Assembly: GCF_026151205.1 (NCBI RefSeq) | Contig: NC_087079.1 | Span: forward strand, 7,738,635-7,802,634 | Length of the DNA: 64,000 nt | Reading direction: 5' to 3' | Source: Bolinopsis microptera | Lineage: Eukaryota > Ctenophora > Tentaculata > Lobata > Bolinopsidae | Shown here: one piece after another, positions 22,101 through 37,100 of the stretch | How positions within the stretch are numbered: position 1 is the stretch's first letter | How the letters are laid out: each line of letters starts with the position of its first letter | The notes under the pieces: model-generated | Seen by the model: only the letters and a program-made list of their open reading frames with translations | What the model was told of the DNA's origin: nothing | Database searches by the model: none | Position numbers and translations under genes: made by a program

Positions 22101-25100
22101 TATCTTTAGATCAAGATATTAACCTATATTAACCTATATTATTGAGACTGCTACTATCTTTAGATCAAGATATTAACCTATATTAACCTATATTATTGAG
22201 ACTGCTACTATCTTTAGATCAAGATATTAACCTATACGGTATTTACTATTTGTACATAACAGCTGACTCAATGACTGGTTACTATGGTTACTCTGTCTGA
22301 ACTCTCAAATTTCTATTTAACTATTAATACACAATAATCAGATATACGTGAATGTTGGTAAATTGTAGTAGTCTACTAGAACACTAAGAACTAGAGTTAA
22401 CACCCCCCCCCCCCCCCCCCCCCCCCCCAGTTATCTTGATTCTTGGCACACTCTCTTAACGATGTGCTAACTACCACTAAATAGGTTGATATGGTAGGAT
22501 AGTAGTAGTAGGCAGGATACATTATATAATATACAGGATACGTTATATAATATAACGGCTAAAGAGAGGTAGGTAGGTAGGTGGGATACATTATAATATG
22601 AATGGGGGGATCAAATCAGTTGTAAACACACTTAAACCCTTTTATATAATGGGAGATCTTTATATCCTATAAATTATACAGAATATCTACTTTTACAGTG
22701 GCAGAAAGTTTTATTCGGGTACAGGTAATGTCCCATAAACTGAAGTTCTATTAAAACAGTGCTGACAACTCAAGCCCCTACAGATCGCAATAAAAAATAC
22801 AACTGAATATCAATATAATTAATTACTATCACGGTGGGGAGATTGCCTTATTCACTATTGTAATAATCTAGCTCAATATTGTAAGTATTATATAAATACT
22901 AGTGTAACCCGGCCTTATTATATAAATACAATAGCAAAAGCACTTAGCTTGAGCTAAGACAAGTGTAGTTAAAGCATTGAATAGGAATAATTAGTTAATG
23001 TAGGACTAATTAGTTAATGCTTTAATAGATCGCAGTAATTGGTTGTTCAATATTGTGTGCATAAGTAATGGGCAATGGCTCTGTAATGTGGGTACTGTTT
23101 TATCTGCAGTTCTTTAGTGCTAATCTATTTAGGGAAAGTAAATGATAATGTTATGTCGTAGTAATGTACTGATCCAAATAAAATAACAAAATTATAATTA
23201 TTTAATAAACACCACACCAAACAGTCAGACACATTTGCACATAGTTACTGGTACACTGTACACTGTGTGTAGTGTGTAGTGTGTAAAACACACCTAATAC
23301 ACTGTAACTGTAACACATAGTTACTGGTACATTGTACACTGTGTGTAGTGTGTAGTGTGTAGAACACACCTAATACACTGTACCTGTAACACATAGTTAC
23401 TGGTACATTGTACACTGTGTGTAGTGTGTAGTGTGTAGAACACACTTAATACACTGTACCTGTAACACATAGTTACTGGTACATTATATACACTGTGTGT
23501 AGTGTGTAGAACACACCTAATACACTGTACCTGTAACACATAGTTGCTGGTACATTGTACACTATGTGTAGTGTGTAGTGTGTGTAAAACACACCTAATA
23601 CACTGTACCTGTAACACATAGTTACAGGTACATTGTACACTGTGTGTAGTGTGTAGTGTGTAGAACACACCTAATACACTGTACCTGTAACACATAGTTA
23701 CTGGTACATTGTACACTGTGTGTAGTGTGTAGTGTGTGTAAAACACACCTAATACACTGTACCTGTAACACATAGTTACTGGTACATTGTACACTGTGTG
23801 TAGTGTGTAGTGTGTAGAACACACCTAATACACTGTACCTGTAACACATAGTTACTGGTACATTGTACACTGTGTGTAGTGTGTAGTGTGTAGAACACAC
23901 TTAATACACTGTACCTGTAACACATAGTTACTGGTACATTATATACACTGTGTGTAGTGTGTAGAACACACCTAATACACTGTACCTGTAACACATAGTT
24001 GCTGGTACATTGTACACTATGTGTAGTGTGTAGTGTGTGTAAAACACACCTAATACACTGTACCTGTAACACATAGTTACAGGTACATTGTACACTGTGT
24101 GTAGTGTGTAGTGTGTAGAACACACCTAATACACTGTACCTGTAACACATAGTTACTGGTACATTGTACACTGTGTGTAGTGTGTAGTGTGTGTAAAACA
24201 CACCTAATACACTGTACCTGTAACACATAGTTACTGGTACATTGTACACTGTGTGTAGTGTGTAGTGTATAGAACACACCTAATACACTGTACCTGTAAC
24301 ACATAGTTACTGGTACATTGTACACTGTGTGTAGTGTGTAGTGTGTAGAACACACCTAATACACTGTACCTGTAACACATAGTTACTGGTACATTGTACA
24401 CTGTGTGTAGTGTGTAGTGTATAGAACACACCTAATACACTGTACCTGTAACACATAGTTACTGGTACATTGTACACTGTGTGTAGTGTGTAGTGTGTAG
24501 AACACACCTAATACACTGTACCTGTAACACATAGTTACTGGTACATTGTACACTGTGTGTAGTGTGTAGTGTGTGTAAAACACACCTAATACACTGTACC
24601 TGTAACACATAGTTACTGGTACATTGTACACTGTGTGTAGTGTGTAGTGTGTAGTAAACACACCTAATACACTGTACCTGTAACACATAGTTACTGGTAC
24701 AGTGTACACTGTGTGTAGTGTGTAGTGTGTAGAACACACCTAATACACTGTACCTGTAACACATAGTTACTGGTACATTGTACACTGTGTGTAGTGTGTA
24801 GTGTGTAGAACACACCTAATACACTGTACCTGTAACACATAGTTACTGGTACATTGTACACTGTGTGTAGTGTGTAGTGTGTAGGACACACCTAATACAC
24901 TGTACCTGTAATAGTTACAGTTAATTAACCACTTAACCACAACTAACTTCCGTTTGTTTATTACAATGGGGAGCTGTCACTGGTCGCGCGCACCAACACG
25001 TGCAGTTAGCGAGGAACGTGGGACTGTGGTGTGTTTTGTGCACGTGCAATGTTTTAATGATCAATATAGCGTGTAACACATGAAGCAGGCTATTAGTGTC

Positions 25101-28100
25101 CAGCAGAAACCACTGTCAGGTACATTAACACTATCCTTACAATGTACAAATACTTCACAATATGTTGTGAATTTGGCTCTAACACTTTCTGACCTGTGTC
25201 AATTATAAAAACACTAATAAGAGCTATTTTTAGTTATCACATACACCAACATTATTGATAAATGTACAAGTTACTTTTCTGTGGCGCCCTACATAGTAGA
25301 ATAACCCACACCACCCTTCAAAACTATTTATGGATATTATATTTAGGCAGCTACAAATCAATCGAGAAGTTTCTAATTGGCATTCTCCATTTTCTTAAAG
25401 AACCTTCACCAGACCACACATTCTCCACTGATTACTTTTAAATCTTTAAAATTTAAATAACGACTATATTAACAGACAATCAGCAAATTGTCGAGAACTA
25501 TAATTCACTGCGACAACGTATTAAACACCAGTTGTTAGTACTCGCAAATCAGAAAACCAGCTCGGCAAGTGGTAACTGGTTGCTCGGACAATGGTTGCCA
25601 TGGCAACCGTGCAGTCTGTATTGCTTAGCTTGCAGCTACCATTTATTAGTGCTCCATTATCAGCTTGATAAAGTAAAAATGTACCCGGTACCCCTATTTT
25701 ACCTAGTAAGTTCGATACTCGATAGTTGGCCAGTTGAGTTTGTAAGTAGTTACCAGCTAAATAATAAGTTTCGCTTTGTTCAGGTAACTTTACTTTTATT
25801 GGCTACAGTTTACAGACCTCTTTCTGAAGCTCTTATCTGGGCCCAGATAAGATTTAAGAGGACGGATCGTTAAACGATATTTTTCAAAAGATGTCCATTG
25901 AAAAGAGTTACTATGCTTCTCAGCAGTAGAGTTTCTAAAGCTTCGTGTTTTTAAATAATGTTCAAAAATTTCACGTTGTCAACACGTCTTAAACTTGACG
26001 GACATTTTACCTGAAAAATAAATAAAAGCGTTACAAAAAGTTGAAAGACCAAAAGTAGCAGAATAACCAGACCAACCTTGAACTTCTTGACAACATGGAG
26101 GGTAGTAAGATGTTTATTAAGAGACTCCAACAGTTCCAGGAACTCAATGTGCTCCAGTGTACCATCATGGTTCAGATCAGCTGCGTAGTAGATCTCTTCT
26201 AACCACCTGTCCCTTAGTTCCTCCGCTGTACTCTTGTGTTCCTCATCTGGGGATCACGTGGTTAGATAGGTATTTAAATTAGTTTATTGGTTATTTAGCA
26301 AATCAAATAATTAGTTTGTTAGTTGATCGGCGCTTTGATTGTTTGCCGCGTAGCTTATTCGCTGTTCATTCTGCTAATCAGTTCATAATCGGTTAAATCA
26401 GTTATCACGCGGTAATGACTCATGGTTGGAAAATTTGTTTCAACACGTGACAATGACACGTGACAATGACACGTGACAATGACACGTGACAATGACACGT
26501 GACAATGACACGTGACAATGACACGTGACAATGACACGTGACAATGACACGTGACAATGACACGTGACAATAACACGTGACAATAACACGTGACAATGAC
26601 ACGTGACAATGACACGTGACAATGACACGTGACAATGACACGTGACAATGACACGTGACAATGACAATGACACGTGACAATGACACGTGACAATGACACG
26701 TGACAATGACACGTGACAATGACACGTGACAATGACACGTGACAATGACACGTGACAATGACACGTGACAATGACACGTGACAATGACACGTGACAATGA
26801 CACGTGACAATGACACGTGACAACGAAACTAGTTTATTTATAGTTCATTCATTACTGGTAGTTTGTATAAACAAAGTGGCTGCGAAGTGTATGTACATTT
26901 TTTCCTTTTAAGCAACAATCTGCAGAGTATAGAATTGGAAACACGTACTTGGTAAAAAGTTCAACTTTCAAGGATGGAAAAAATTAGTTTATTCTTAAGC
27001 TATTATTTTCCTTTTTTTATAAATTGGTTCCACCGGCAGCGCCCGGATCAAAATGTTTGTAGTTTATTTGTATTTTATCCAATAGCAAGTTATCTTATTA
27101 ATTAATAAAAGTTTATTATATAAGATCAAAAGTTTTAATTTGTCTCTTGAGAACAACAAAATTACATTATGCTTAATGATCAATAAATGACCAATTTTAT
27201 TCGGTTTGATGACTCGCTCTGAGTCGTTTATATTATGTTTATAAACATAAAGTTATAAATAACTTTATAAGATGGGCTAAATGAAGTCTAGACTAATTCT
27301 GGTAAATTAGCTAACATCTGAGTAACAGATTCAGCTGGAAATAGTGGGCTATTTACTACTACTACTACTACTACTGTACTCTACTGTACTACTACTGTAC
27401 TACTACTTCTACTACTGTACTACTACTGTACTACTACTGTACTACTTCTACTACATGGGTTCAGTGGTGAGACTTAATTCTGATCACAGATAGCATTGTG
27501 TAACAGGCTGAGCATGCACCGCTGTGTAGCAACAAATAGTGGCATAAAATGAGACTTCTATTCGTGGATTGTAGTAACTATTAATTGTAGTTGACCGCAC
27601 TATTTATATAATATTATATCCCGACATGGACAATTGTAGAGACTTTAGGCTTTTAGGGGCATATAACAATTATAGCTGTTAAAATAAGAGTGTGGTGACC
27701 TATTATATGATAGTAGAAACAGACACTATTTCATGTGATGTGAGAGATATAATGCTCTGTACATTTACATGAGTTCATGTGCCCAGTATATCATACCACA
27801 TAAATTATACACGTGCTACATAATATACATACTTCATATAATATATACTGCACGTGCTACTTCACACATATACTGCACGTGCGACGTGTCTAGAAGCTGT
27901 ATGGAACTGTTAATGCGCATACAAAAGCTTATTATTAGTGGGGTATAAGCCAGGTGTAAGGAAGATGTCTCTCAGAACACACCATCTCTGTCAGGGTGTG
28001 TACACTCTCTCTCTCTTCTCTTGAGGGGGCAGTGGGGTCTTTAGCTCTTTAGGAAAATACTCCCCTCTTTCAGAAACAACTGTAAAGTCAATTTCGAGAC

Positions 28101-31100
28101 AATTTTCCCGAAGACCCCCCCCCCCCCGGCCCTGCCCCTTTAATGTCCCTCTCGGTCAGGCTAGGTATAGTAAGAAACAGACCCCCCCCCCCCTAACAAA
28201 CAGATGCACTATCTAAAAGGAGGCTCAGCTGACAGCTAATGATCGGTAGAGAGAGGTGTTTTGCTGCCACGCCCTTATTACTCTGATATTGCTAATGTGC
28301 GAGACTCTTACAGTCGCTGCGTTTTAGACTGGTCTGTAATTGTTATGAGCTAGAGAAGATAATACCGTGTTTGTTATAATGATTGACGCACAGCGCGCAG
28401 TGTGTACAAGTCTCCCGTCACAATATCATAATATGTGCATACTGAGTAGTTACAGTTAACGGTACAGGTATAAATAAACCTACAAAGAATATATCACACG
28501 CACGTTGCCATGGCAATTACACACAACTACTTGCTTAGTAATTATAGAACCGTGTGTGACACGGTGTTGTTGTAATTTTTCACAGTGAGTATACTGCATA
28601 ATAATATCTTGTAATAGCTCTCATAATTATAATACCCTCTCAGCTGGTATCATATTATTATCATAGCTTTCTTAGCTCATATCATAGCTTTCTTAGCTCA
28701 TATCATAGCTTTCTTAGCTCATCTCATAGCTTTCTTAGCTCATATCATAGCTTTCTCAGCTCATATCATAGCTTTCTTAGCTCATATCATAGCTTTCTTA
28801 GCTCATATCATAGCTTTCTCAGCTCATATCATAGCTTTCTTAGCTCATCTCATAGCTTTCTTAGCTCATCTCATAGCTTTCTTAGCTCATCTCATAGCTT
28901 TCTTAGCTCATCTCATAGCTTTCTTAGCTCATCTCATAGCTTTCTTAGCTCATCTCATAGCTTTCTAAGCTCATATCATAGCTTTCTTAGCTCATATCAT
29001 AGCTTTCTTAGCTCATCTCATAGCTTTCTTAGCTCATCTCATAGCTTTCTTAGCTCATATCATAGCTTTCTTAGCTCATATCATAGCTTTCTTAGCTCAT
29101 CTCATAGCTTTCTTAGCTCATATCATAGCTTTCTTAGCTCATATCATAGCTTTCTTAGCTCATATCATAGCTTTCTTAGCTCATTTCATAGCTTTCTTAG
29201 CTCATATCATAGCTTTCTCAGCTCATATCATAGCTTTCTTAGCTCATATCATAGCTTTCTTAGCTCATATCATAGCTTTCTCAGCTCATATCATAGCTTT
29301 CTTAGCTCATATCATAGCTTTCTTAGCTCATATCATAGCTTTCTTAGCTCATATCATAGCTTTCTTAGCTCATATCATAGCTTTCTCAGCTCATATCATA
29401 GCTTTCTTAGCTCATATCATAGCTTTCTCAGCTCATATCATAGCTTTCTTAGCTCATCTCATAGCTTTCTTAGCTCATATCATAGCTTTCTTAGCTCATA
29501 TCATAGCTTTCTTAGCTCATATCATAGTTTTTTTAGCTCATATCATAGCTTTCTTAGATCATCTCATAGCTTTCTTAGCTCATATCATAGCTTTCTTAGC
29601 TCATATCATAGCTTTCCTAGCTCATATCATAGCTTTCTTAGCTCATCTCATAGCTTTCTTAGCTCATATCATAGCTTTCTTAGCTCATATCATAGCTTTC
29701 TTAGCTCATCCCATAGCTTTCTTAGCTCATATCATAGCTTTCTTAGCTCATATCATAGCTTTCCTAGCTCATATCATAGCTTTCTTAGCTCATCTCATAG
29801 CTTTCTTAGCTCATATCATAGCTTTCTTAGCTCATCTCATAGCTTTCTTAGCTCATCTCATAGCTTTCTTAGCTCATATCACAGCTTTCTTCGCTCATAT
29901 CATAGCTTTCTTAGCTCATATCATAGTTTTTTTAGCTCATATCATAGTTTTCTTAGCTCATCTCACAGCTTTCTTAGCTCATATATCATAGCTTTCTTAG
30001 CTCATATCATAGCTTTCTTAGCTCATATATCATAGCTTTCTTAGCTCATATCATAGCTTTCTTAGCTCATATCACAGCTATCAATACTCTCTAACTCTGA
30101 GTTAAAACACCCAATACTCTCTAACTCTGAGTTATAACACCCAATACTCTCTAACTCTGAGTTGTAACACCCAATACAATAGCTGAATCAAGTAAAATAC
30201 ATACGTATGGTGAGCTCGGAGATAACGTCACAATTTGTATCAGTCCACTATGTTAGTTGACAAGGCCTCTATAGTCTATAACTGCCCTCTATATGCACAC
30301 TTATACCCCTCATCTATAGGCTATGTTAGTTGACAAGGCCTCTATGACTCCCTCTATAGGCACACTCATACCCCTCATAGAGGCTATGTTAGTTGACAAG
30401 GCCTCTATAACTCCCTCTATAGGCACACTTATACCCCTCATAGAGGCTATGTTAGAACTAACCTTGTCAACTTTGACAAGGCCTCTATAACTCCCCTTTA
30501 TAGGCACACTTATACCCCTCATAGAGGCTATGTTAGTTGACAAGGCCTCTATAACTCCCTCTATAGGCACACTAAAACCCCTCATAGAGGCTATGTTAGT
30601 TGACAAGGCCTCTATAACTATTAACTCCCCTTTATCTAAGGCACACTTATACCCCTCATAGAGGCTATGTTAGTTGACAAGGCCTCTATAACTGCCCTCT
30701 ATAGGCACGCTTATACCCCTCGTAGAGGCTATGTTAGTTGACAAGGCCTCTATAACTCCCTCTATAGGCACACTTATACCCCTCATAGAGGCTATGTTAG
30801 TTGACAAGGCCTCTGTAACTCCCCTCTATTGGCACACTTATACCCCTCATAGAGGCTATGATAGTTGACAAGGCCTCTATATTATAGAGGCTATAACTCC
30901 CCTTTATAGGCACACTTATACCCCTTTATACCAGTCTGAGTATAGAAAACTGACTGTAAATTGTAATTACTTACTGATTTACTTACTTAAAGGAATGTGA
31001 GTTGTGATTATTACAGTATCACACTGGCACACCTCTGTTTCAAGTATAAGCTAGACTTTGTTATGAATTTGTAGAGTTTTGTTGAGAATATTTCAGCAAT

Positions 31101-34100
31101 TTTACAGTTTTACTGTCTACAGCCTGGTGAGTGACAAGTTTTCAATGTCAATGTGAAATTATAGTATTTGGCGTCGCAACTAGTTATTTCTAAACTCTCA
31201 ATGTCACGAGAAATTGAATTATATAATTCTAAGAATCGTTGATCGATGTTGAGACAAAGTTAACCTTCACGACTATGAGAAAATACTACCAGTACCAGTA
31301 TAATATGGTTGAGTGTGTTTACCTGACAATCTGATTTACTAGGTTCATGTCGCACAGTGACCACTCTCTAGAGCAGCTAGTATGTGACAGGAGCCTAGTA
31401 GTGACCAACAGTGACCACTCTCTAGAGCAGCTAGTATGTGACAGGAGCCTAGTAGTGAGCAACAGTGACCCCTCTCTAGAGCAGCTAGTATGTGAGAGGA
31501 GCCTAGTAGTGACCAACAGTGACCACTCTCTAGAGCAGCTAGTATGTGAGAGGAGCCTAGTAGTGACCAACAGTGACCACTCTCTAGAGCAGCTAGTATG
31601 TGACAGGAGCCTAGTAGTGACCAACAGTGACCACTCTCTAGAGCAGCTAGTATGTGAGAGGAGCCTAGTAGTGACCAACAGTGACTACTCTCTAGAGCAG
31701 CTAGTATGTGACAGGAGCCTAGTAGTGAGCAACAGTGACCACTCTCTAGAGCAGCTAGTATGTGACAGGAGCCTAATAGTGACCAACAGTGACCACTCTC
31801 TAGAGCAGCTAGTATGTGAGAGGAGCCTAGTAGTGACCAACAGTGACCACTCTCTAGAGCAGCTAGTATGTGAGAGGAGCCTAGTAGTGACCAACAGTGA
31901 CCACTCTCTAGAGCAGCTAGTATGTGACAGGAGCCTAGTAGTGACCAACAGTAACCACTCTCTAGAGCAGCTAGTATGTGACAGGAGCCTAGTAGTGACC
32001 AACAGTGACCACTCTCTAGAGCAGCTATTATGTGACAGGAGCCTAGTAGTGACCAACAGTGACCACTCTCTAGAGCAGCTAGTATGTGACAGGAGCCTAG
32101 TAGTGACCAACAGTGACTACTCTCTAGAGCAGCTAGTATGTGAGAGGAGCCTAGTAGTGACCAACAGTGACCACTCTCTAGAGCAGCTAGTATGTGACAG
32201 GAGCCTAGTAGTGACCAACAGTGACCACTCTCTAGAGCAGCTAGTATGTGACAGGAGCCTAGTAGTGAGCAACAGTGACCACTCTCTAGAGCATGAGCAG
32301 CTAGTATGTGACAGGAGCCTAGTAGTGAGCAACAGTGACCACTCTCTAGAGCAGCTAGTATGTGACAGGAGCCTAGTAGTGAGCAACAGTGACCACTCTC
32401 TAGAGCAGCTATTATGTGACAGGAGCCTAGTAGTGACCAACAGTGACCACTCTCTAGAGCAGCTAGTATGTGACAGGAGCCTAGTAGTGACCAACAGTGA
32501 CTACTCTCTAGAGCAGCTAGTATGTGAGAGGAGCCTAGTAGTGACCAACAGTGACCACTCTCTAGAGCAGCTAGTATGTGACAGGAGCCTAGTAGTGAGC
32601 AACAGTGACCACTCTCTAGAGCAGCTAGTATGTGAGAGGAGCCTAGTAGTGACCAACAGTGACTACTCTCTAGAGCAGCTAGTATGTGACAGGAGCCTAG
32701 TAGTGACCAACAGTGACCACTCTCTAGAGCAGCTAGTATGTGAGAGGAGCCTAGTAGTGACCAACAGTGACCACTCTCTAGAGCAGCTAGTATGTGACAG
32801 GAGCCTAGTAGTGACCAACAGTGACCACTCTCTAGAGCAGCTAGTATGTGACAGGAGCCTAGTAGTGACCAACAGTGACCACTCTCTAGAGCAGCTAGTA
32901 TGTGACAGGAGCCTAGTAGTGAGCAACAGTGACCACTCTCTAGAGCAGCTAGTATGTGACAGGAGCCTAGTAGTGACCAACAGTGACCACTCTCTAGAGC
33001 AGCTAGTATGTGACAGGAGCCTAGTAGTGAGCAACAGTGACCACTCTCTAGAGCAGCTAGTATGTGAGAGGAGCCTAGTAGTGACCAACAGTGACCACTC
33101 TCTAGAGCAGCTAGTATGTGAGAGGAGCCTGGTAGTGACCAACAGTGACCACTCTCTAGAGCAGCTAGTATGTGAGAGGAGCCTAGTAGTGACCAACAGT
33201 GACCACTCTCTAGAGCAGCTAGTATGTGACAGGAGCCTAGTAGTGACCAACAGTGACCACTCTCTACAGCAGCTAGTATGTGACAGGAGCCTAGTAGTGA
33301 CCAACAGTGACCCCTCTCTAGAGCAGCTAGTGTGTGACAGGAGCCTAGTAGTGAGCAACAGTGACCACTCTCTAGAGCAGCTAGTATGTGACAGGAGCCT
33401 AGTAGTGAGCAACAGTGACCACTCTCTAGAGCAGCTAGTATGTGACAGGAGCCTAGTAGTGAGCAACAGTGACTACTCTCTAGAGCAGCTAGTATGTGAC
33501 AGGAGCCTAGTAGTGACCAACAGTGACCACTCTCTAGAGCAGCTAGTATGTGACAGGAGCCTAGTAGTGACCAACAGTGACCACTCTCTAGAGCAGCTAG
33601 TATGTGACAGGAGCCTAGTAGTGACCAACAGTGACCACTCTCTAGAGCAGCTAGTATGTGACAGGAGCCTAGTAGTGACCAACAGTGACCACTCTCTAGA
33701 GCAGCTAGTATGTGACAGGAGCCTAGTAGTGACCAACAGTGACCACTCTCTAGAGCAGCTAGTATGTGAGAGGAGCCTAGTAGTGACCAACAGTGACCAC
33801 TCGCTAGAGCAGCTAGTATGTGAGAGGAGCCTAGTAGTGACCAACAGTGACCACTCTCTAGAGCAGCTAGTATGTGAGAGGAGCCTAGTAGTGACCAACA
33901 GTGACCACTCTCTAGAGCAGCTAGTATGTGACAGGAGCCTAGTAGTGACCAACAGTGACTACTCTCTAGAGCAGCTAGTATGTGACAGGAGCCTAGTAGT
34001 GACCAACAGTGACCACTCTCTAGAGCAGCTAGTATGTGACAGGAGCCTAGTAGTGACCAACAGTGACCACTCTCTAGAGCAGCTAGTATGTGACAGGAGC

Positions 34101-37100
34101 CTAGTAGTGACCAACAGTGACCACTCTCTAGAGCAGCTAATATGTGACAGGAGCCTAGTAGTGACCAACAGTGACTACAAATTGACAGCTACTAGTATCC
34201 CTGTCAACATGACGCTTACATGATAGCAGATGAAAGAGAGACATGGCAATGTGTATAATCTAATATTATACTTGAACTAATATAAGGCCAGGGTGTATAA
34301 GGACTAATGTAATAAAGGGACCGTGCTCCTTACTCATTAATCATACTACAGTTCTTACATAGGAGTATATATCGGGATATGATACCTCATGGTTTAGAAG
34401 CAGATCAGGGCGTGGTTATAACTGCTGAACTAATATTATGGTTAAATCAAGTACTAACTACTTTTTCCCTGGTGTCTCATGAGTTATTGCCTCCTCAGTT
34501 ACTGAAGTCAGTTTCCTGGCGTTTAATATTTAATGTAATCCTGCAGAGCGGTACTGCTTTACAGTAAGTAAGAGCGGTAGTATTAATAGATGAATACAGG
34601 GTGGGCCAAAAGTAACTACCCACGTGAGAAGAATTATGAGTTATTAAATAGTTGCGTGCGTGGTGTATCACTGGTGTAGTCAGTAGTCACCTTATATTAG
34701 GATCAGGATGATGTATGGTTTAGGGTACATGTTACATGACGTGTTATATTATGTGTAGTTGTACATGTTATATCAGAGTATATAACATTATACCTCTTCT
34801 ATACGCGGGTCTAATAATAATTACATAATAATTACATGTAATCACACATCTGAGAGTGTATCACGGGGCCCTTTGACTAGCAACTAGCAACTAGCAGCTA
34901 GTTGCTAGCTCACAATCCATCATAAAGCCACCACCATTTTGATCATGTGTCAAGCAAAACAATGCTCTATTCACTTCAAATGTTTGAAGTCAAAAAATGG
35001 TGGAAATCTCTTCAACTTACTTTGTTTAATAAGTATCAGTATTTAGTTTATTTAGTTAAGTTGGTATACCGTGAGATATTATGTCTCATCTTGACGGTAT
35101 GATTGTAGAAGAAGAAACCCGGAAATATTTAACATATTATGTTTATAAAACATAATATGTTAAATAGTGTGCTGGTGTTGCGCTAACTGATATTCTGATG
35201 GACATGACAAGCAAGCAATCACCTGCTCTCTTATCAATATGGTTTATAAATAGCAACAACAAATAGCTTTTGTAATGTGTCTCATGTTCGCAACATTAGA
35301 AAAGTGGTCCATTTGTCTGGGTCTTCTGACCCGTTTCAAGAAAGTGGTGCTCAAGAAATGATTTGAATTAAATGATAAAAAGAATTGGAACTCATTTAAA
35401 GACTCGTGATGAGCTAAATGAAATGTTTTTCTACTGTAAACACGTGAACACCTTGAAGCCATTCATATAATGATAAAGAAGGGATCTAGGTAAGATGTTT
35501 CATGCAATTCACCGAACCAAGGGACCAGGTTAAACTTGCGCGCAGCTTCACACCAAACCACATTAACTCTCCAGGACACAGTGCTCTCCCCACTGGGTAA
35601 CCAGGGTAACACAGTGCTCTCCCCACTGGGTAACCAGGGTAACACAGTGCTCTCCTCACTGGGTAACCAGGGTAACACAGTGCTCTCCCCACTGGGTAAC
35701 CAGGGTAACACAGTGCTCTCCCCACTGGGTAACCAGGGTAACACAGTGCTCTCCCCACTGGGTAACCAGGGTAACACAGTGCTCTCCCCACTGGGTAACC
35801 AGGGTAACACAGTGCTCTCCTCACTGGGTAACCAGGGTAACACAGTGCTCTCCTCACTGGGTAACCAGGGTAACACAGTGCTCTCCCCACTGGGTAACCA
35901 GGGTAACACAGTGCTCTCCTCACTGGGTAACCAGGGTAACACAGTGCTCTTCTCACTGGGTAACCAGGGTAACAGTGCTCTCCTCACTGGGTAACCAGGG
36001 TAACACAGTGCTCTCCCCACTGGGTAACCAGGGTAACACAGTGCTCTTCTCACTGGGTAACCAGGGTAACACAGTGCTCTTCTCACTGGGTAACCAGGGT
36101 AACACAGTGCTCTCCCCACTGGGTAACCAGGGTAACACAGTGCTCTTCTCACTGGGTAACCAGGGTAACACAGTGCTCTTCTCACTGGGTAACCAGGGTA
36201 ACACAGTGCTCTTCTCACTGGGTAACCAGGGTAACACAGTGCTCTTCTCACTGGGTGACTTACCACTCACGTGTTATGCCGTATGCGGCACCTAAGCGTT
36301 TCAGAGGACAGGAAGATTTACTGTACCCTGATAACCTTAGTTACCCTGGTTACCTTAGTTACCCTAGTTACCTTAGTTACCCTAGTTACCCTAGTTACCC
36401 TGATTCCCGGGGAGGTGGAACACTGCATTGTATTGATCAAGCCACAGTTCAGTGAATTGACCTATAATAAGATTTTCCACGTGCTTAAAATAGAATATTA
36501 GTAGAACAATCAAATATCGTTTATAACATGTCTATAGAGCACAAAGTCTTGATTATGTACAAAGTCTTGATTATGGCGTTTATTTCTAATTACCAGTGAT
36601 ATCGACCACGCCCCAGACATTAAGTAAAGAATAGTAGTGTAACCAATTACTGAACAAAGCAACTCCTAAATAACCATCTCGTCCTTAAACTCATGCTCTA
36701 TAATCGATATAGACATAGTAGTTTCTAGTAGTACTTTCTAGTGATTCAGCCACCATTTGCCTTACCTGCTTACATTTTCGGTGAATTACCATAATATAAT
36801 ATTGTACTTATATGGGTCAAGTTATACTCTATAATACCCAATCTCTCTGCAATACAAGTAATTTTAGCAAAGGTACTCTAACACACTCTCTAGTTCTCAC
36901 ACACACTACACGTTCTCTGAATTAACATACCTCTTACAATAGGTTAGGGGGTTATTGTGGCGAATCTATAAATGTACCAGTATAATATATGTCAATACTG
37001 CTCCCTTCTCTCTGACATAAAACAGGTGATCACCTCAATTAATATTTAAAAGTGAGCATACATTGATTGATTAATAGAAGAAGAGCAAGAAAAGACAGCA

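Noticed and set aside
23245-24891. Minus-strand open frames in the 76-bp satellite
   Set aside because: All are translations of the same monomers with starts 76 bases apart; periodic artefact.
25532-25873. 113-codon plus-strand frame in PLC intron 6
   Set aside because: No signal, domain or homology recognised; the frame spans a palindromic motif and looks fortuitous.
26355-26823. Open frames in the 13-bp array
   Set aside because: Same 13-residue repeat in three frames, as expected from a 13-base unit.
28665-30078. CRISPR-like regular array
   Set aside because: Contiguous 21-bp units without unique spacers in an animal intron; it is a satellite, not a CRISPR.
35463-36295. Open frames on both strands of the 33-bp array
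   Set aside because: Eleven-residue periodic translation; the period is a multiple of three and there is no independent coding evidence.
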